Below are positions 25,909-34,407 of a DNA stretch of 64,000 bases, piece by piece. Position 1 is the stretch's first letter, and the number at the start of each line of letters is the position of its first letter. The translations under genes were made by a program, and so were the position numbers. This stretch comes from Methylovulum miyakonense HT12 (lineage in GTDB: Bacteria; Pseudomonadota; Gammaproteobacteria; Methylococcales; Methylomonadaceae). The notes under the pieces were generated by a model. The model ran no database searches, was not told the DNA's origin, and saw only the letters and a program-made list of their open reading frames with translations. The stretch covers positions 498,238-562,237 of the forward strand of contig NZ_KB913025.1 of NCBI RefSeq assembly GCF_000384075.1, read 5' to 3'.

Positions 25909-26665
25909 CACCGTGATGAAAGCCAATTTTGCCGCCAAACAACGCGAATTTGTCGCTTACATCCGCGACCCCGGACACAATCCCGCACCCGCTGACGTAA
26001 GGCTTCCGCGCATTGATATGTACCGGGAACTTTTATTCAATAACATCAATAATTTTTTGGCCAGCAATTTCCCGGTGCTTCGGCAAATCATTGATGATGC
26101 CCAATGGGAAGCGTTGGCACGGGATTTTTTCGCCCGGCATGCGTGCAGTTCGCCGTATTTTTCCGAAATACCTGAAGAATTCTTGGCCTACCTGCAAAAC
26201 GAACGCGATAACGCCGATGATTTTCCCTTTATGCTGGAACTTGCGCATTACGAATGGGTGGAAATGGCCGTTGCCATTGCCAAAGAAGTGACGCCCGCCA
26301 ACAGTTTGCCGCCAGACAATTTAGCCGGGCATAGGATCAGCTTGTCGCCAGTCGCTTGGCCTTTGGCCTACCAATATCCCGTACATAAGATCGCCCCGTC
26401 GTTCTTACCCACTGAACCGCCCGCACAACCGACTTTTCTGATCGTCTACCGTAACCCGGAAGATGATGTCCAGTTCCTTGAAATAACCCCAATGACCTAC
26501 CGCCTATTGGAAATTTTGCAAGGCAATGGCCAATCGCTTGCCACGGACTGCTTACAGCAAATCGCCACAGAAATGCAGCACCCCCAGCCGGAGATGATTG
26601 TCACCGCTGGCCTGCAGATTCTGGAAGGCTTGGCGGAAAAGGCGATCATCGCCGTCGAGGGTTGA
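25889..26665 (+). CDS. DUF2063 RiPP partner protein, HvfC/BufC-like
   Basis: 258 aa from the ATG at 25889, which overlaps the DUF692 gene by 20 bp; an ATG at 25916 is an alternative start (MKANFAAKQREFVAYIRDP). The N-terminal DUF2063 domain contains RMYRELLFNNI-like helices (here RIDMYRELLFNNINNF), DFFARHACSSPYFSEIPEEF and LELAHYEWVEMA. The C-terminal winged-helix-like part ends near residue 258. In MbnC/HvfC-type systems this protein binds the precursor leader and delivers it to the oxidase. No DoxX-family gene (HvfD) follows. Confidence 0.9.
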   Translation: MPNNPPNTVMKANFAAKQREFVAYIRDPGHNPAPADVRLPRIDMYRELLFNNINNFLASNFPVLRQIIDDAQWEALARDFFARHACSSPYFSEIPEEFLAYLQNERDNADDFPFMLELAHYEWVEMAVAIAKEVTPANSLPPDNLAGHRISLSPVAWPLAYQYPVHKIAPSFLPTEPPAQPTFLIVYRNPEDDVQFLEITPMTYRLLEILQGNGQSLATDCLQQIATEMQHPQPEMIVTAGLQILEGLAEKAIIAVEG

Positions 26666-27076
26666 CCCGCACTATTATCGCCACATTGCGTGGCCATCGC
26701 CCATAGGCCAGCTGTGATAGGGCGCTACGTTAACCGTTACCGAATTTGCCTTCTTCCGCGCCCCCGGACACACCAGACCCCGTACAGTCCAGGACAAACC
26801 CATACCCCTTTATCCGATCACACCAGGGCGCGTCAACTTGAACCCGCCCGCCGGGTTACAGCCTTCTTCTGGGCCTATTGACGTGTTGTTGCAACTTAGC
26901 GGCCCTGGTTTTGTCAATTTCAAGCGGCTTAACCCAATACCGGCACAAAAACACTAAAATGCCCCCTAAACCACCGGAAAACCAGTTTATTAATTTTCAC
27001 AGTGTCAATAATAATTTTTGATTTACAAGTCTACATAATAAGATTTTAATAACGCTTTTATTACACAGGAATTAAA
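26666..27076. other. Non-coding gap after the RiPP cluster
   Basis: 411 bp with no supported gene. The first 300 bp are GC-rich and without clear repeats; the last 100 bp are AT-rich and hold the promoter-like site of the next gene. Confidence 0.5.
27022..27050 (+). promoter_or_regulatory. Possible sigma-70 promoter of the PA3496-family gene
   Basis: TTTACA (27022-27027) and TTTAAT (27045-27050) with a 17-bp spacer. Transcription would start about 20 bp before the ATG at 27077; AGGAATT is a fair ribosome site. Confidence 0.45.
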
Positions 27077-27304
27077 ATGACTAAAACCTCGACTAAATCA
27101 CCCGCTAAAACCGGTGCCCCCAGCACCACCGAACCCGATCAAGATGATGATGATATTTTTGATGCCGATTTTGTATCTTTACCTGAAAGCCTTGAAAAAG
27201 AGACCATTAAAAGGGACGCGCGCAGGAAAATTGAAATTTACTGGGAAAAGAAACAACTTAGGGAACAATTCGAAGATTTTGACGAATCAGAATTTGGTTT
27301 CTGA
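27077..27304 (+). CDS. PA3496-family small acidic protein
   Basis: 75 aa. A Thr/Ser/Lys-rich start, a run of acidic residues (DQDDDDIFDADF) and the family C-terminal half KRDARRKIEIYWEKKQLREQ followed by an acidic end. Members of the PA3496 family are small soluble proteins proposed to affect envelope integrity; the molecular role is not known. It stands alone, with its own promoter-like sequence. Confidence 0.75.
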   Translation: MTKTSTKSPAKTGAPSTTEPDQDDDDIFDADFVSLPESLEKETIKRDARRKIEIYWEKKQLREQFEDFDESEFGF

Positions 27305-27346
27305 CTGTTATAAGCCATCAATTTAAAGCCTTTTAAAGCATACCCC

Positions 27347-27859
27347 CTACGTATTGCTGAAACCTCCCCATTGAAACACGCCTTCAAGAGCAATTTTCAC
27401 CGTTTGCGCCCTAATCTGATGCCGATCCCCAGAAAATTGCTTTTTGGCAACCCTAAGGCCTCCCCCCTTATTTGTCCATGCAATAAACACCGTACCAACG
27501 GGTTTGTCAGGTGTTCCGCCATCTGGCCCTGCAACTCCGGTAACGGCAATGGCAATATCGGCATCGCTACGCGCTAATGCCCCCGCCACCATTTCCGTTG
27601 CCGTCTCTTTGCTCACCGCCCCATAACGTTCAAGCGTTTGCGGGTTGACACCCAACATTTCCACTTTCGCTAAATTGCTATAGGTCACAAAGCCACGGTC
27701 AAACCATGCCGAACTGCCGGGAATTTCGGTGATGGTTTGCGCAATCCAGCCCCCCGTACACGATTCGGCCGTCACGATAACCGCGCCTTGCCCGGACAAA
27801 AATTGGCCGAGCCGCCCGGCCAATTCCAGCAAATGCCCGTCCATATCCATTAGTGCCAA
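27347..27859 (-). CDS. pncC: Nicotinamide-nucleotide amidohydrolase PncC (CinA C-terminal domain)
   Basis: Deamidates nicotinamide mononucleotide to nicotinate mononucleotide in pyridine nucleotide salvage. 170 aa, a stand-alone CinA C-terminal domain. Motifs: VTAESCTGGWIAQTIT, FVTYSNLAKVEMLGV and AVTGVAGPDGGTPDKPVGTV. It overlaps the upstream lipoprotein gene by 10 bp, which suggests translational coupling. recA, a frequent neighbour, is not present. Confidence 0.93.
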   Translation of the reverse strand: MALMDMDGHLLELAGRLGQFLSGQGAVIVTAESCTGGWIAQTITEIPGSSAWFDRGFVTYSNLAKVEMLGVNPQTLERYGAVSKETATEMVAGALARSDADIAIAVTGVAGPDGGTPDKPVGTVFIAWTNKGGGLRVAKKQFSGDRHQIRAQTVKIALEGVFQWGGFSNT

Positions 27860-28392
27860 CCACCGTATTGTGTGGTCGGGTCGCCACGAAATCCGGTTGA
27901 GGTTTTATTCGCATCAGGCGCGTTAATCATGCTCTCGGCGGCGACCACCATATTGGCGCGGGTATAGCCGCCTAAGGCTTGGGCTTTTTTGGCAATTGCA
28001 GTGGTTAAAGGATTAATGTCGTAGGTGTTGATGGACGGATCAACCACCGCAGCAAGCAGCGGCCCGGTTGTGGCAGAAACGTTGAGAATCACTGGCAACG
28101 GGGTATTTTCAGGCACCTCTAACCGGTAGCGCCCGTTATCTAAGACGGCACTGAGAAGCAGGCGGTTTTGCGCATCGTTCAGTTCAACGCTGCCTGCCTT
28201 CACCGTGCCATTTTTGTCACTGACCGTGCCTTGCAACACCGTCGCGCTAAGGAATTTTTTAGTGCCCTGTTGGATGGCTACGGTATGCGGCGTGTTTTTC
28301 TCGCAAGCCGTGATAATTGACGCAATACCCAAGGCCAACAGCATGGAGATATGATGCAGCTTGATGCCGCGCCAAGTAATCGGGGTGTTCAT
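27850..28392 (-). CDS. Putative lipoprotein of unknown function
   Basis: 180 aa. The N-terminal hydrophobic segment ends in a lipobox-like SIITAC (Cys30), so the mature protein may be lipid-anchored; the n-region is long (about 15 residues with basic and polar residues). The body (VLQGTVSDKNGTVKAGSVEL, then DNGRYRLEVPENTPLPVIL) looks like a carboxypeptidase-regulatory-like beta-sandwich. The C-terminus ends GDPTTQYGGWH. No function can be given. The 10-bp overlap with pncC implies one transcript. Confidence 0.7.
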   Translation of the reverse strand: MNTPITWRGIKLHHISMLLALGIASIITACEKNTPHTVAIQQGTKKFLSATVLQGTVSDKNGTVKAGSVELNDAQNRLLLSAVLDNGRYRLEVPENTPLPVILNVSATTGPLLAAVVDPSINTYDINPLTTAIAKKAQALGGYTRANMVVAAESMINAPDANKTSTGFRGDPTTQYGGWH

Positions 28393-28942
28393 AATAAACT
28401 CCGTAAAATTGCATGAGCCGCCTTTTAATCATGTTTTTTGCGGATTTGCAAGGGATTATGCCAGACCTAGAACCTGCCCACATCACTGACGCTTGCCCAC
28501 CTTACACATTGCTGGCTGAAAAATTGGCATAAGCCATATGACACAGTTAACGGGGTATTTATAAGCCATATCACACAAACATCCCCTATAACAAACCAAT
28601 GCTTAGCCTAAATCATTAGGTAAACCAGTGGGTTATATATATGGTGCGTTTATTGCCTTTTATGCTTAGCGGTCGGATTTTCGGTTTGCCTCAGGCAACG
28701 CCATGGGCTTGGGATGTTTACAAATGCTGGTCATGCAAAACCTTAAACCCCAATTTCTGTGGTGGGCCGACTTATCGTGGCATCCGACAATCGGCCGCAC
28801 CGAAGATGATGCCCTTATATGGCCACGGATTGTGGATTGACAGCCCTCCTCTCTGGCTAGCCGTAAGGGGCCCATTTAATCCCGTTGTTTTTGCCACGCT
28901 AAAACGGCATAAAATCCCGTAACCTGACCTCAAGGAAAAACC
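28393..28942. other. Long AT-rich intergenic region with a direct repeat
   Basis: 550 bp between divergent genes. A near-exact direct repeat, ataagccatatgacaca (28529-28545) and ataagccatatcacaca (28561-28577), has a 32-bp period (three helical turns), which is typical spacing for paired regulator sites. The rest shows no convincing gene; short open frames on both strands lack family features. Confidence 0.45.
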
Positions 28943-29803
28943 ATGTTATTTCGGACGTTACTTTTTTTCACTGCATTTTTACTGTCCTCCATTGCGGCGG
29001 CGGAGCATTTGGATATCCATCAGCTCACGTCTTTAGTCCCCGAACCCAACATCAAGCCCACTTATGGCGGCTCTGACAACAAAACCTATAAATCAGGCGG
29101 CATCGGCATACTTGTTTATGATGGCGCCAATTCCATTGATGCTTTGGGGCCTTTTCAAGTGTTCAGTTCAGCTGGATTGAAGCCGCAACTCATTTCCGCC
29201 AGCAAAAACGAAACGGGCAAATACAAAAGGGACATCACTTTTAACAACGGACTAAAAATCGCGGCCAATAGGACAATAGCCAACACCCATGACCTTGAAG
29301 TGTTGGTGGTGCCTGGCGGCGCGTTTGAGACCATCCAAATGGCCAAAAACGCCGAGGTGCTTAACTGGATCAAAGCAGTCCATCAAAAAACCATCTACAC
29401 GACCAGCGTTTGCACGGGTTCCTGGATTCTTGGGGCGGCGGGTTTGCTGCAAGGGAAACAAGCCACCAGCAACTGGTATCGGACGGACGAGTTGCTTACG
29501 CATTTCGGGGCGACACCCAAACCCAGCCACCGTTATATTTTTGACGGCAAGCTGATAACCGCCAATGGGGTCACGGCGGGTATTGACATGGCCCTCGCCA
29601 TTGTCAAAAAAGTTTTTGCCAACGACCTTAATAACGGCGAAGACTATACCCAAGCCGTGATGCTGGATCTCCAATATGACCCGGATGCCCCGGTCCGTGG
29701 CGGCTCACCCGAAAAGACAGAACCTGCCGTGTTTGATGGAATGCAATATATGTACGACTTTTACGATCTGGCCAATGCCGTAAAACAGATACCCATCCAA
29801 TAG
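28943..29803 (+). CDS. Exported DJ-1/PfpI family protein
   Basis: 286 aa. N-terminal signal peptide (MLFRTLLFFTAFLLSSIAAA). Then a DJ-1/PfpI (class I glutamine-amidotransferase-like) domain: GGIGILVYDGANSIDALGPF, VVPGGAFETI, the nucleophile Cys157 in TTSVCTGSWILGAAGLLQGK and TANGVTAGIDMALAIV. The closest described relatives by motif are isonitrile-hydratase-like proteins and the N-terminal domains of AraC regulators; here no DNA-binding domain follows, and it is exported. Substrate unknown. Confidence 0.85.
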   Translation: MLFRTLLFFTAFLLSSIAAAEHLDIHQLTSLVPEPNIKPTYGGSDNKTYKSGGIGILVYDGANSIDALGPFQVFSSAGLKPQLISASKNETGKYKRDITFNNGLKIAANRTIANTHDLEVLVVPGGAFETIQMAKNAEVLNWIKAVHQKTIYTTSVCTGSWILGAAGLLQGKQATSNWYRTDELLTHFGATPKPSHRYIFDGKLITANGVTAGIDMALAIVKKVFANDLNNGEDYTQAVMLDLQYDPDAPVRGGSPEKTEPAVFDGMQYMYDFYDLANAVKQIPIQ

Positions 29804-29821
29804 ACGGGGCCCTCAAATAAT

Positions 29822-29853
29822 GGCCTGTATCCGGCTATCGCGGGATACAGGCC
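29822..29853 (+). terminator. Hairpin after the DJ-1/PfpI gene
   Basis: 11-bp perfect stem ggcctgtatcc / ggatacaggcc with a 10-nt loop, 19 bp after the stop codon. No T-run, so it may stabilise the 3' end or act as a Rho-linked end rather than a strict intrinsic terminator. Confidence 0.45.
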
Positions 29854-30037
29854 ACATTGGCAAGGCCAACGGGTTACACGGGCATCACGTCCAGCAAAGC
29901 CCCATGAAACAACCTAGGAAAAACACCGCCGGCAAGCGCAGTTTGCCTGAGTCGCCAGGCCAATAGCAAACCGCCTTACCCAATCATTAGCTTGACCGGC
30001 TTTGGCCACTAAACACGGTATCCGGATCAAAATCAGT

Positions 30038-30161
30038 GGCTATGTCACCGTTAATTATGGAAGCCTTAAACGACGCGGCTTTAAGCAAAAACTACAATCC
30101 GCATGAAATAAGGCTTTTCACAGAAAATAAAATTTCTTCAACAATTAACGGTGACATAGCC
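30038..30161. repeat. Perfect long-spaced inverted repeat
   Basis: Arms of 19 bp, ggctatgtcaccgttaatt (30038-30056) and its exact reverse complement (30143-30161), 86 bp apart, just beyond the 3' end of the HupE-like gene. The 29804-30164 gap holds no supported gene; a 66-codon frame over the repeat overlaps the hupE-like gene and has no family features. Confidence 0.7.
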
Positions 30162-30164
30162 AAA

Positions 30165-31289
30165 TCAGTTGAATTGCCCCCAACCCAAATCCAAACTCCT
30201 ATCAAGCAACCAAAACAGGGCAATGCTGGCGATTAGCCAAGAGCCCAGGCCAAACGTCAGGCGCTGGTAACACCAAGTCTGGCGCAGGTAAAAAGCCAGC
30301 GGCAGAAACACACCGACTATCGCAAACTGCCCGGCCTCCACACCCAAATTAAAACCGACCAAAGCCAGCGCCAAGGCACCGGTGGGCAAGCCTAAATCAG
30401 CCAGCACACTGGCGAAACCCAAACCATGGACCAAACCGAAACCAAAGGCCATCAGCCAAATGCGCTTAATGACCAAAGGGTAGATATTGTTCAATGCCGC
30501 CAGCAGCACCGAGGCAGCTATCGCGGATTCCACCCAACGCGATGGCAAATTAAGGAATTGCAAGGTCGCCAAACTTAAGGTGATGGAATGCGCCAAGGTA
30601 AACGCGGTGACAATCTTGGCAACTTCGATAAACGCGGTGCGGAACTGCCTGACGGGCTGCCAACGGCTATCCGCACGCCACAATACGGCGGGCAGTAGCA
30701 GGCTGACCAGGAACAGGATGTGGTCATAGCCTATCCAGATATGCCAGACCCCTTCTTGGGCAAACTCACTGAACGCGCGCCAGTTTGATGGCTGCCCCAA
30801 CTGTAGCTCACGTAGCGGCTGATCCGGGCTTAACACGGCCGTTTGGGTTTGCCCTTGGTTTTGTAAGCGCAGCAAGCCCCGGTGCGACGGGTCAAGGTCA
30901 AAAAACAAACGGTAATCCACCCCTAAAACCCGCGCCGTCACCGGGCAAACAACGGAAAACTGCAGCACGGCATAGGCCCCGTCGGTGTGCTTGTCCACCT
31001 GATGGTTGACAGGTTCAAGGGTGCAAGCCTGATGGTTGGCGTTGATAGCTAAATGCGCAAACGCATAAGCGTCTATCTGTGCCTGATGCCGTTGCAATTC
31101 GCCCCAGGTAATCCGGCTGTCGCCATCATCATCCAAACCCAATGCATAATTGAGGTCGCGCAAGGCAATATCCCATTGCCCGCTGATAGCCTGTTCCTGG
31201 CGGCTTATCGACAAATAACTGTCGCTAGGCTTATGGGCCGAAACGGGCATCGCCAATAGCCCCAAACAAATCACCAGTAAAATGCGCAT
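30165..31289 (-). CDS. HupE/UreJ-family membrane protein with EF-hand-like loop
   Basis: 374 aa from the ATG at 31289, which overlaps the upstream TPR gene's TGA by one base. Signal peptide (MRILLVICLGLLAMPVSA); periplasmic N-terminal domain with a textbook calcium-type loop DDDGDSRITWGE (about residues 54-65); then about seven membrane segments with the HupE/UreJ_2 histidine motifs: HIWIGYDHILFL, TLAHSITLSLA, GLVHGLGFAS and FNLGVEAGQ. HupE/UreJ proteins are nickel or cobalt permeases in other contexts; this variant, linked to DUF4331 and a TPR protein, is not characterised. Confidence 0.85.
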   Translation of the reverse strand: MRILLVICLGLLAMPVSAHKPSDSYLSISRQEQAISGQWDIALRDLNYALGLDDDGDSRITWGELQRHQAQIDAYAFAHLAINANHQACTLEPVNHQVDKHTDGAYAVLQFSVVCPVTARVLGVDYRLFFDLDPSHRGLLRLQNQGQTQTAVLSPDQPLRELQLGQPSNWRAFSEFAQEGVWHIWIGYDHILFLVSLLLPAVLWRADSRWQPVRQFRTAFIEVAKIVTAFTLAHSITLSLATLQFLNLPSRWVESAIAASVLLAALNNIYPLVIKRIWLMAFGFGLVHGLGFASVLADLGLPTGALALALVGFNLGVEAGQFAIVGVFLPLAFYLRQTWCYQRLTFGLGSWLIASIALFWLLDRSLDLGWGQFN

Positions 31290-32464
31290 CAGCGTGCCTC
31301 CAGTTTGGCAAGAAAGGGTTGCAATTGCCTGTCTTGCAGCTTGGTTTGGTTTAACCAGGCCAATACGGGATGGGCCGCCGCAGGCTTGCCGGATGCCAAT
31401 GCGGCTTCCAGCACCAATCGGGCATCCCACGGTTCGTGTTGTACTTGCCAGTTCTCCAAAGCCAACCGCAGCGCGGTTTCCGGTTGTTTGGCAAGCACTA
31501 AATTAAAGCGCGCCTCTTCCCGTTGATGGATGTTTTCACCCCGTAGCCGATAAGCGTCTATCCGGCGTTGCAACTCGCCGATATGTTGCGGCAATAGCTT
31601 GGAGCCGGTGGCTTGTTCGGCTAAAGCCAAACGCAATAACAGGCCATCAGGGCGGGTATCGTCCTTCAGCAAGGCCAGCACCTCTGCGGGGCGGTGCTGG
31701 TCCAGCAAAAAATCGCTATAGGCGCTTAACAGATAGGCATCACGCCGCTGCAAAGCCATCGCCTGTAAAAAATGCGCCTTGGCGTTCCGGTCATCGCCTA
31801 AGCGGGCGGCGATTTCAGCCAACACCGTCAGCGTCCAGAGCCTAGTTTGCACATCGGTTTCCGCCGTATTGGCAAGGGCTTCCTGCAATAATGGGTACGC
31901 TTGCCGACCTGAACCACTCAGGCTGGCGGCGTTAGCCAGACAGGCCGTAGCCGGCAAAGTCGCGCCCAAGCGTTTAAGCATCGCGCAACTACGCAGTGAC
32001 GCTTCATAGTCGCCGCGCACCGTTTGGATCACAGCTTGGGCCAACCAGGCTTGGGCGTTGCTTGGCCTGTTGGCGAGCACGTCCTGCAAATCCTGTAATG
32101 CGCCATTAAAATCATGCCGATGTTGCCGGATGGTCGCCCGTACCATCAACACCTCAACAGGCGGTTGGGCTTGCCGCCACCAGGTTTTCACCGCCGCTTC
32201 GGCATAACCGTAATAACGCGGGTCGGCCTCGGTTCGGGCGGATTCCAATAAGCGGGTGGCGACCTCGGTTGCTAAAGGCAGATTGTCGGGATTGGCATTG
32301 AGCTGGCGCTGCAACAACCTCAGTTCCAGATCAGCCGGGTTGTTAAGGGCTGGCAATTGCTCCAGCACCTCATCGGAAGACTTGGGGATATACGGCGCCG
32401 CCAGACTGGTGCCTGACAACATCCAGAACAGCATGGCCCAAGCAAGGGCAGATAATCTTGGCAT
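31289..32464 (-). CDS. Exported TPR-repeat protein
   Basis: 391 aa. Signal peptide (MPRLSALAWAMLFWMLSGTSLAA). Alpha-helical tetratricopeptide-like repeats throughout (for example DFNGALQDLQDVLANRPSNAQAW written here only in part as QDLQDVLANRPSNAQAW, and LGDDRNAKAHFLQAMAL). Probably a periplasmic scaffold that brings together the DUF4331 protein and the HupE-like permease encoded on either side. It lies 99 bp after the DUF4331 gene, beyond a terminator-like hairpin, and overlaps the permease gene by one base. Confidence 0.8.
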   Translation of the reverse strand: MPRLSALAWAMLFWMLSGTSLAAPYIPKSSDEVLEQLPALNNPADLELRLLQRQLNANPDNLPLATEVATRLLESARTEADPRYYGYAEAAVKTWWRQAQPPVEVLMVRATIRQHRHDFNGALQDLQDVLANRPSNAQAWLAQAVIQTVRGDYEASLRSCAMLKRLGATLPATACLANAASLSGSGRQAYPLLQEALANTAETDVQTRLWTLTVLAEIAARLGDDRNAKAHFLQAMALQRRDAYLLSAYSDFLLDQHRPAEVLALLKDDTRPDGLLLRLALAEQATGSKLLPQHIGELQRRIDAYRLRGENIHQREEARFNLVLAKQPETALRLALENWQVQHEPWDARLVLEAALASGKPAAAHPVLAWLNQTKLQDRQLQPFLAKLEAR

Positions 32465-32512
32465 GGCTAAACCCGGCAGGAAAATGATAAAAAAACGGCG
32501 GGGCGTTGGGGA

Positions 32513-32552
32513 TTAAAAACCACCCATTCCCGCGAGTTGCTGCGGGAATGGG
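32513..32552 (-). terminator. Intrinsic terminator / attenuator after the DUF4331 gene
   Basis: On the minus strand: 11-bp stem cccattcccgc / gcgggaatggg, 8-nt loop, then TGGTTTTTAAT. It lies 11 bp after the DUF4331 stop and before the TPR gene, so the two downstream genes would be expressed at a lower level by read-through, or need their own promoter. Confidence 0.7.
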
Positions 32553-32563
32553 CGAACCCTAAA

Positions 32564-34036
32564 TCAATTACAAGGCTTGGCACCTCCTTCGTTGCAATCG
32601 ATATGCCTGCGGTTACGGCCATCATGAGGCTTGGGTAAAAACGGGAACACTTTGTAAATGCCGTTTTTGGTCAAATTAATGCCTTTGGCGCCGATATTAT
32701 AATTGACACCGTCACCCAATTTTGGCACCGGAAGGCCTAACAAAGCTCCGGACACCACACGCAAAGCAATATCCGTCACATCATCATTAGGGCGGCGGCC
32801 ATTCGGAAAACCGGCGTTATCGCCAGCCAGTACCGTCAACCGTTTTTGCACGGCAGGCAAGGCGGGTTTTACACCCACATTCAGGCGTAACAAATCAGAA
32901 CAGGGGTTTGTCACGGTGCATTTGGCAGGGTTTTGCCCTGGATACTTCAGCAAGGCCGCCACTAAATCAGTCCGTCCGGTCGTAGGGAAAGCCGTACCGA
33001 ATGCCGTATTGATCAGGCCGGTTAGGCGGGGATTGAGGTAATAATCCAAAAATTGCGCCTCTTTATACGGCTTGGTGGCATTCCATAAGTCTTTTTTACC
33101 AGCACCGATGATGACTTCATTGACTAAAGGGTTAGCCATACGCGCCACTTGGACGAAAGCACCGGAGTAAACCGCTTGACCGAGGCTGTTAATGGTTTTG
33201 TAGCGTGGACGGCTAGTTGACGCATACATGCCGATGACAGCGGCCGCATCCGAGGTCACTTCACTGATAGGCACTTCAATGGCAATCGAATTGACATTAA
33301 AACCTGAGAACATGTCATTGCCAAAAGGGTTGGCGAAATCGTTGCCATCTTGGTCGGCCGTTAAGATGGGCGGGGCACGAAAATTTAAGGTGTCAAAAGT
33401 CGCCCCCAAATCAATATAAAACGACTCGTCACGCTGGCCGGCGAACACCCGCCCGCCATTCACTAAAGGATAAATGCCTTGCTCGCTTAAGTCCTGATAA
33501 TCAGGCATGGTGCGCGGGCCTATGTTGGACGGGACCGCCACCAACGTGCCGGTGCCCAATTCGCGTGATAAGGTGCCTTTAATTTCAGTGACGGTGTAGG
33601 TTTGGCGCAGGCCTAAACCTACCGAATCCGCCCCATCCAACCCCCGGATCGCTGGCGGCAAACCGGCAACGGTGTCGACACCGCCATAAACAATCGGCAA
33701 ATCAGTAAACGGTGCGCGCAGTTCAGTTTTAAATTGCACCCGGTAAACAATATCATCGGCTTTGCCATCCTTATTGGTATCAAGGTTGATGTCATAAGCC
33801 ACATGGTCATCAAAATTATAATAATTGGGCCCTGCACTGGGCTCTTGCCCAGGCAGCACGTTCATAATAAAAACCAGTTTTTTGGGGTCTTCCCAACTGC
33901 GGAAGGCATAAACGTCGGTAATATCGGCGGCAGGGTCAAAAGCAATGGCAGGGGCCTCGCGGTGGCTAGCGGCAAAACTGAGGGCAGGCAACGCGGCAAC
34001 AATCGAAGCAACCAATAATTTAGGCATCATTTTCAT
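32564..34036 (-). CDS. DUF4331 exported protein
   Basis: 490 aa. Signal peptide (MKMMPKLLVASIVAALPALSFA), then the family start ASHREAPAIAFDPAADITDVYAFRSW (shown in part: HREAPAIAFDPAADITDVY). Calcium-type sequence DTNKDGKADD at about 90. Conserved downstream parts include FAGQRDESFYIDLGATFD and NPFGNDMFSGFNVNSIAIEV. The function of DUF4331 proteins is not established. It heads a conserved-looking trio with the TPR and HupE-like genes. Confidence 0.88.
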   Translation of the reverse strand: MKMMPKLLVASIVAALPALSFAASHREAPAIAFDPAADITDVYAFRSWEDPKKLVFIMNVLPGQEPSAGPNYYNFDDHVAYDINLDTNKDGKADDIVYRVQFKTELRAPFTDLPIVYGGVDTVAGLPPAIRGLDGADSVGLGLRQTYTVTEIKGTLSRELGTGTLVAVPSNIGPRTMPDYQDLSEQGIYPLVNGGRVFAGQRDESFYIDLGATFDTLNFRAPPILTADQDGNDFANPFGNDMFSGFNVNSIAIEVPISEVTSDAAAVIGMYASTSRPRYKTINSLGQAVYSGAFVQVARMANPLVNEVIIGAGKKDLWNATKPYKEAQFLDYYLNPRLTGLINTAFGTAFPTTGRTDLVAALLKYPGQNPAKCTVTNPCSDLLRLNVGVKPALPAVQKRLTVLAGDNAGFPNGRRPNDDVTDIALRVVSGALLGLPVPKLGDGVNYNIGAKGINLTKNGIYKVFPFLPKPHDGRNRRHIDCNEGGAKPCN

Positions 34037-34407
34037 AGTAGTCTCTCTTTTTAATCAGGACGGGATTAAATTTGATAAATCGGCAGCAATTTCTATGGTT
34101 TGAAATTGCATTTATGGATACGGAGAGCTTGCAAAAATGGATGCAATAAGATGAAAATTTTTTAGATTTTTAGATATTGGAGCGCCCGACTAGGTTTCTC
34201 CAGGCAGAGGATGCCTGGGGACACTATTTTGTAAAGACCGCTGGTATTCTGTAAATGGCAGGCAACAAGGGGATACCTAGGTATTTAGCCAATGTTGAAC
34301 AGGCGGGCTTTCGTAGGGGCAAGCGGTTTGCCCGCCATGGCTTTTTTGCGGTGCGGATCCTAAAAATTGACTGGGGGGAATAGGCACTGTCATTTGTGCC
34401 CATTTCC
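34037..34407. other. Intergenic region with short hairpins
   Basis: 371 bp between the DUF4331 gene start and the YgjP-like gene end. It holds gggcaagcggtttgccc (about 34317-34333, a short hairpin) and a second small stem (ggcac ... gtgcc) just after the YgjP-like stop. The upstream part (34060-34170) is AT-rich and should hold the DUF4331 promoter. No gene is seen. Confidence 0.4.

Noticed and set aside
30036-30236. 66-codon plus-strand frame at the end of the HupE-like gene
   Set aside because: It runs across the inverted repeat and into the antisense of the permease gene.
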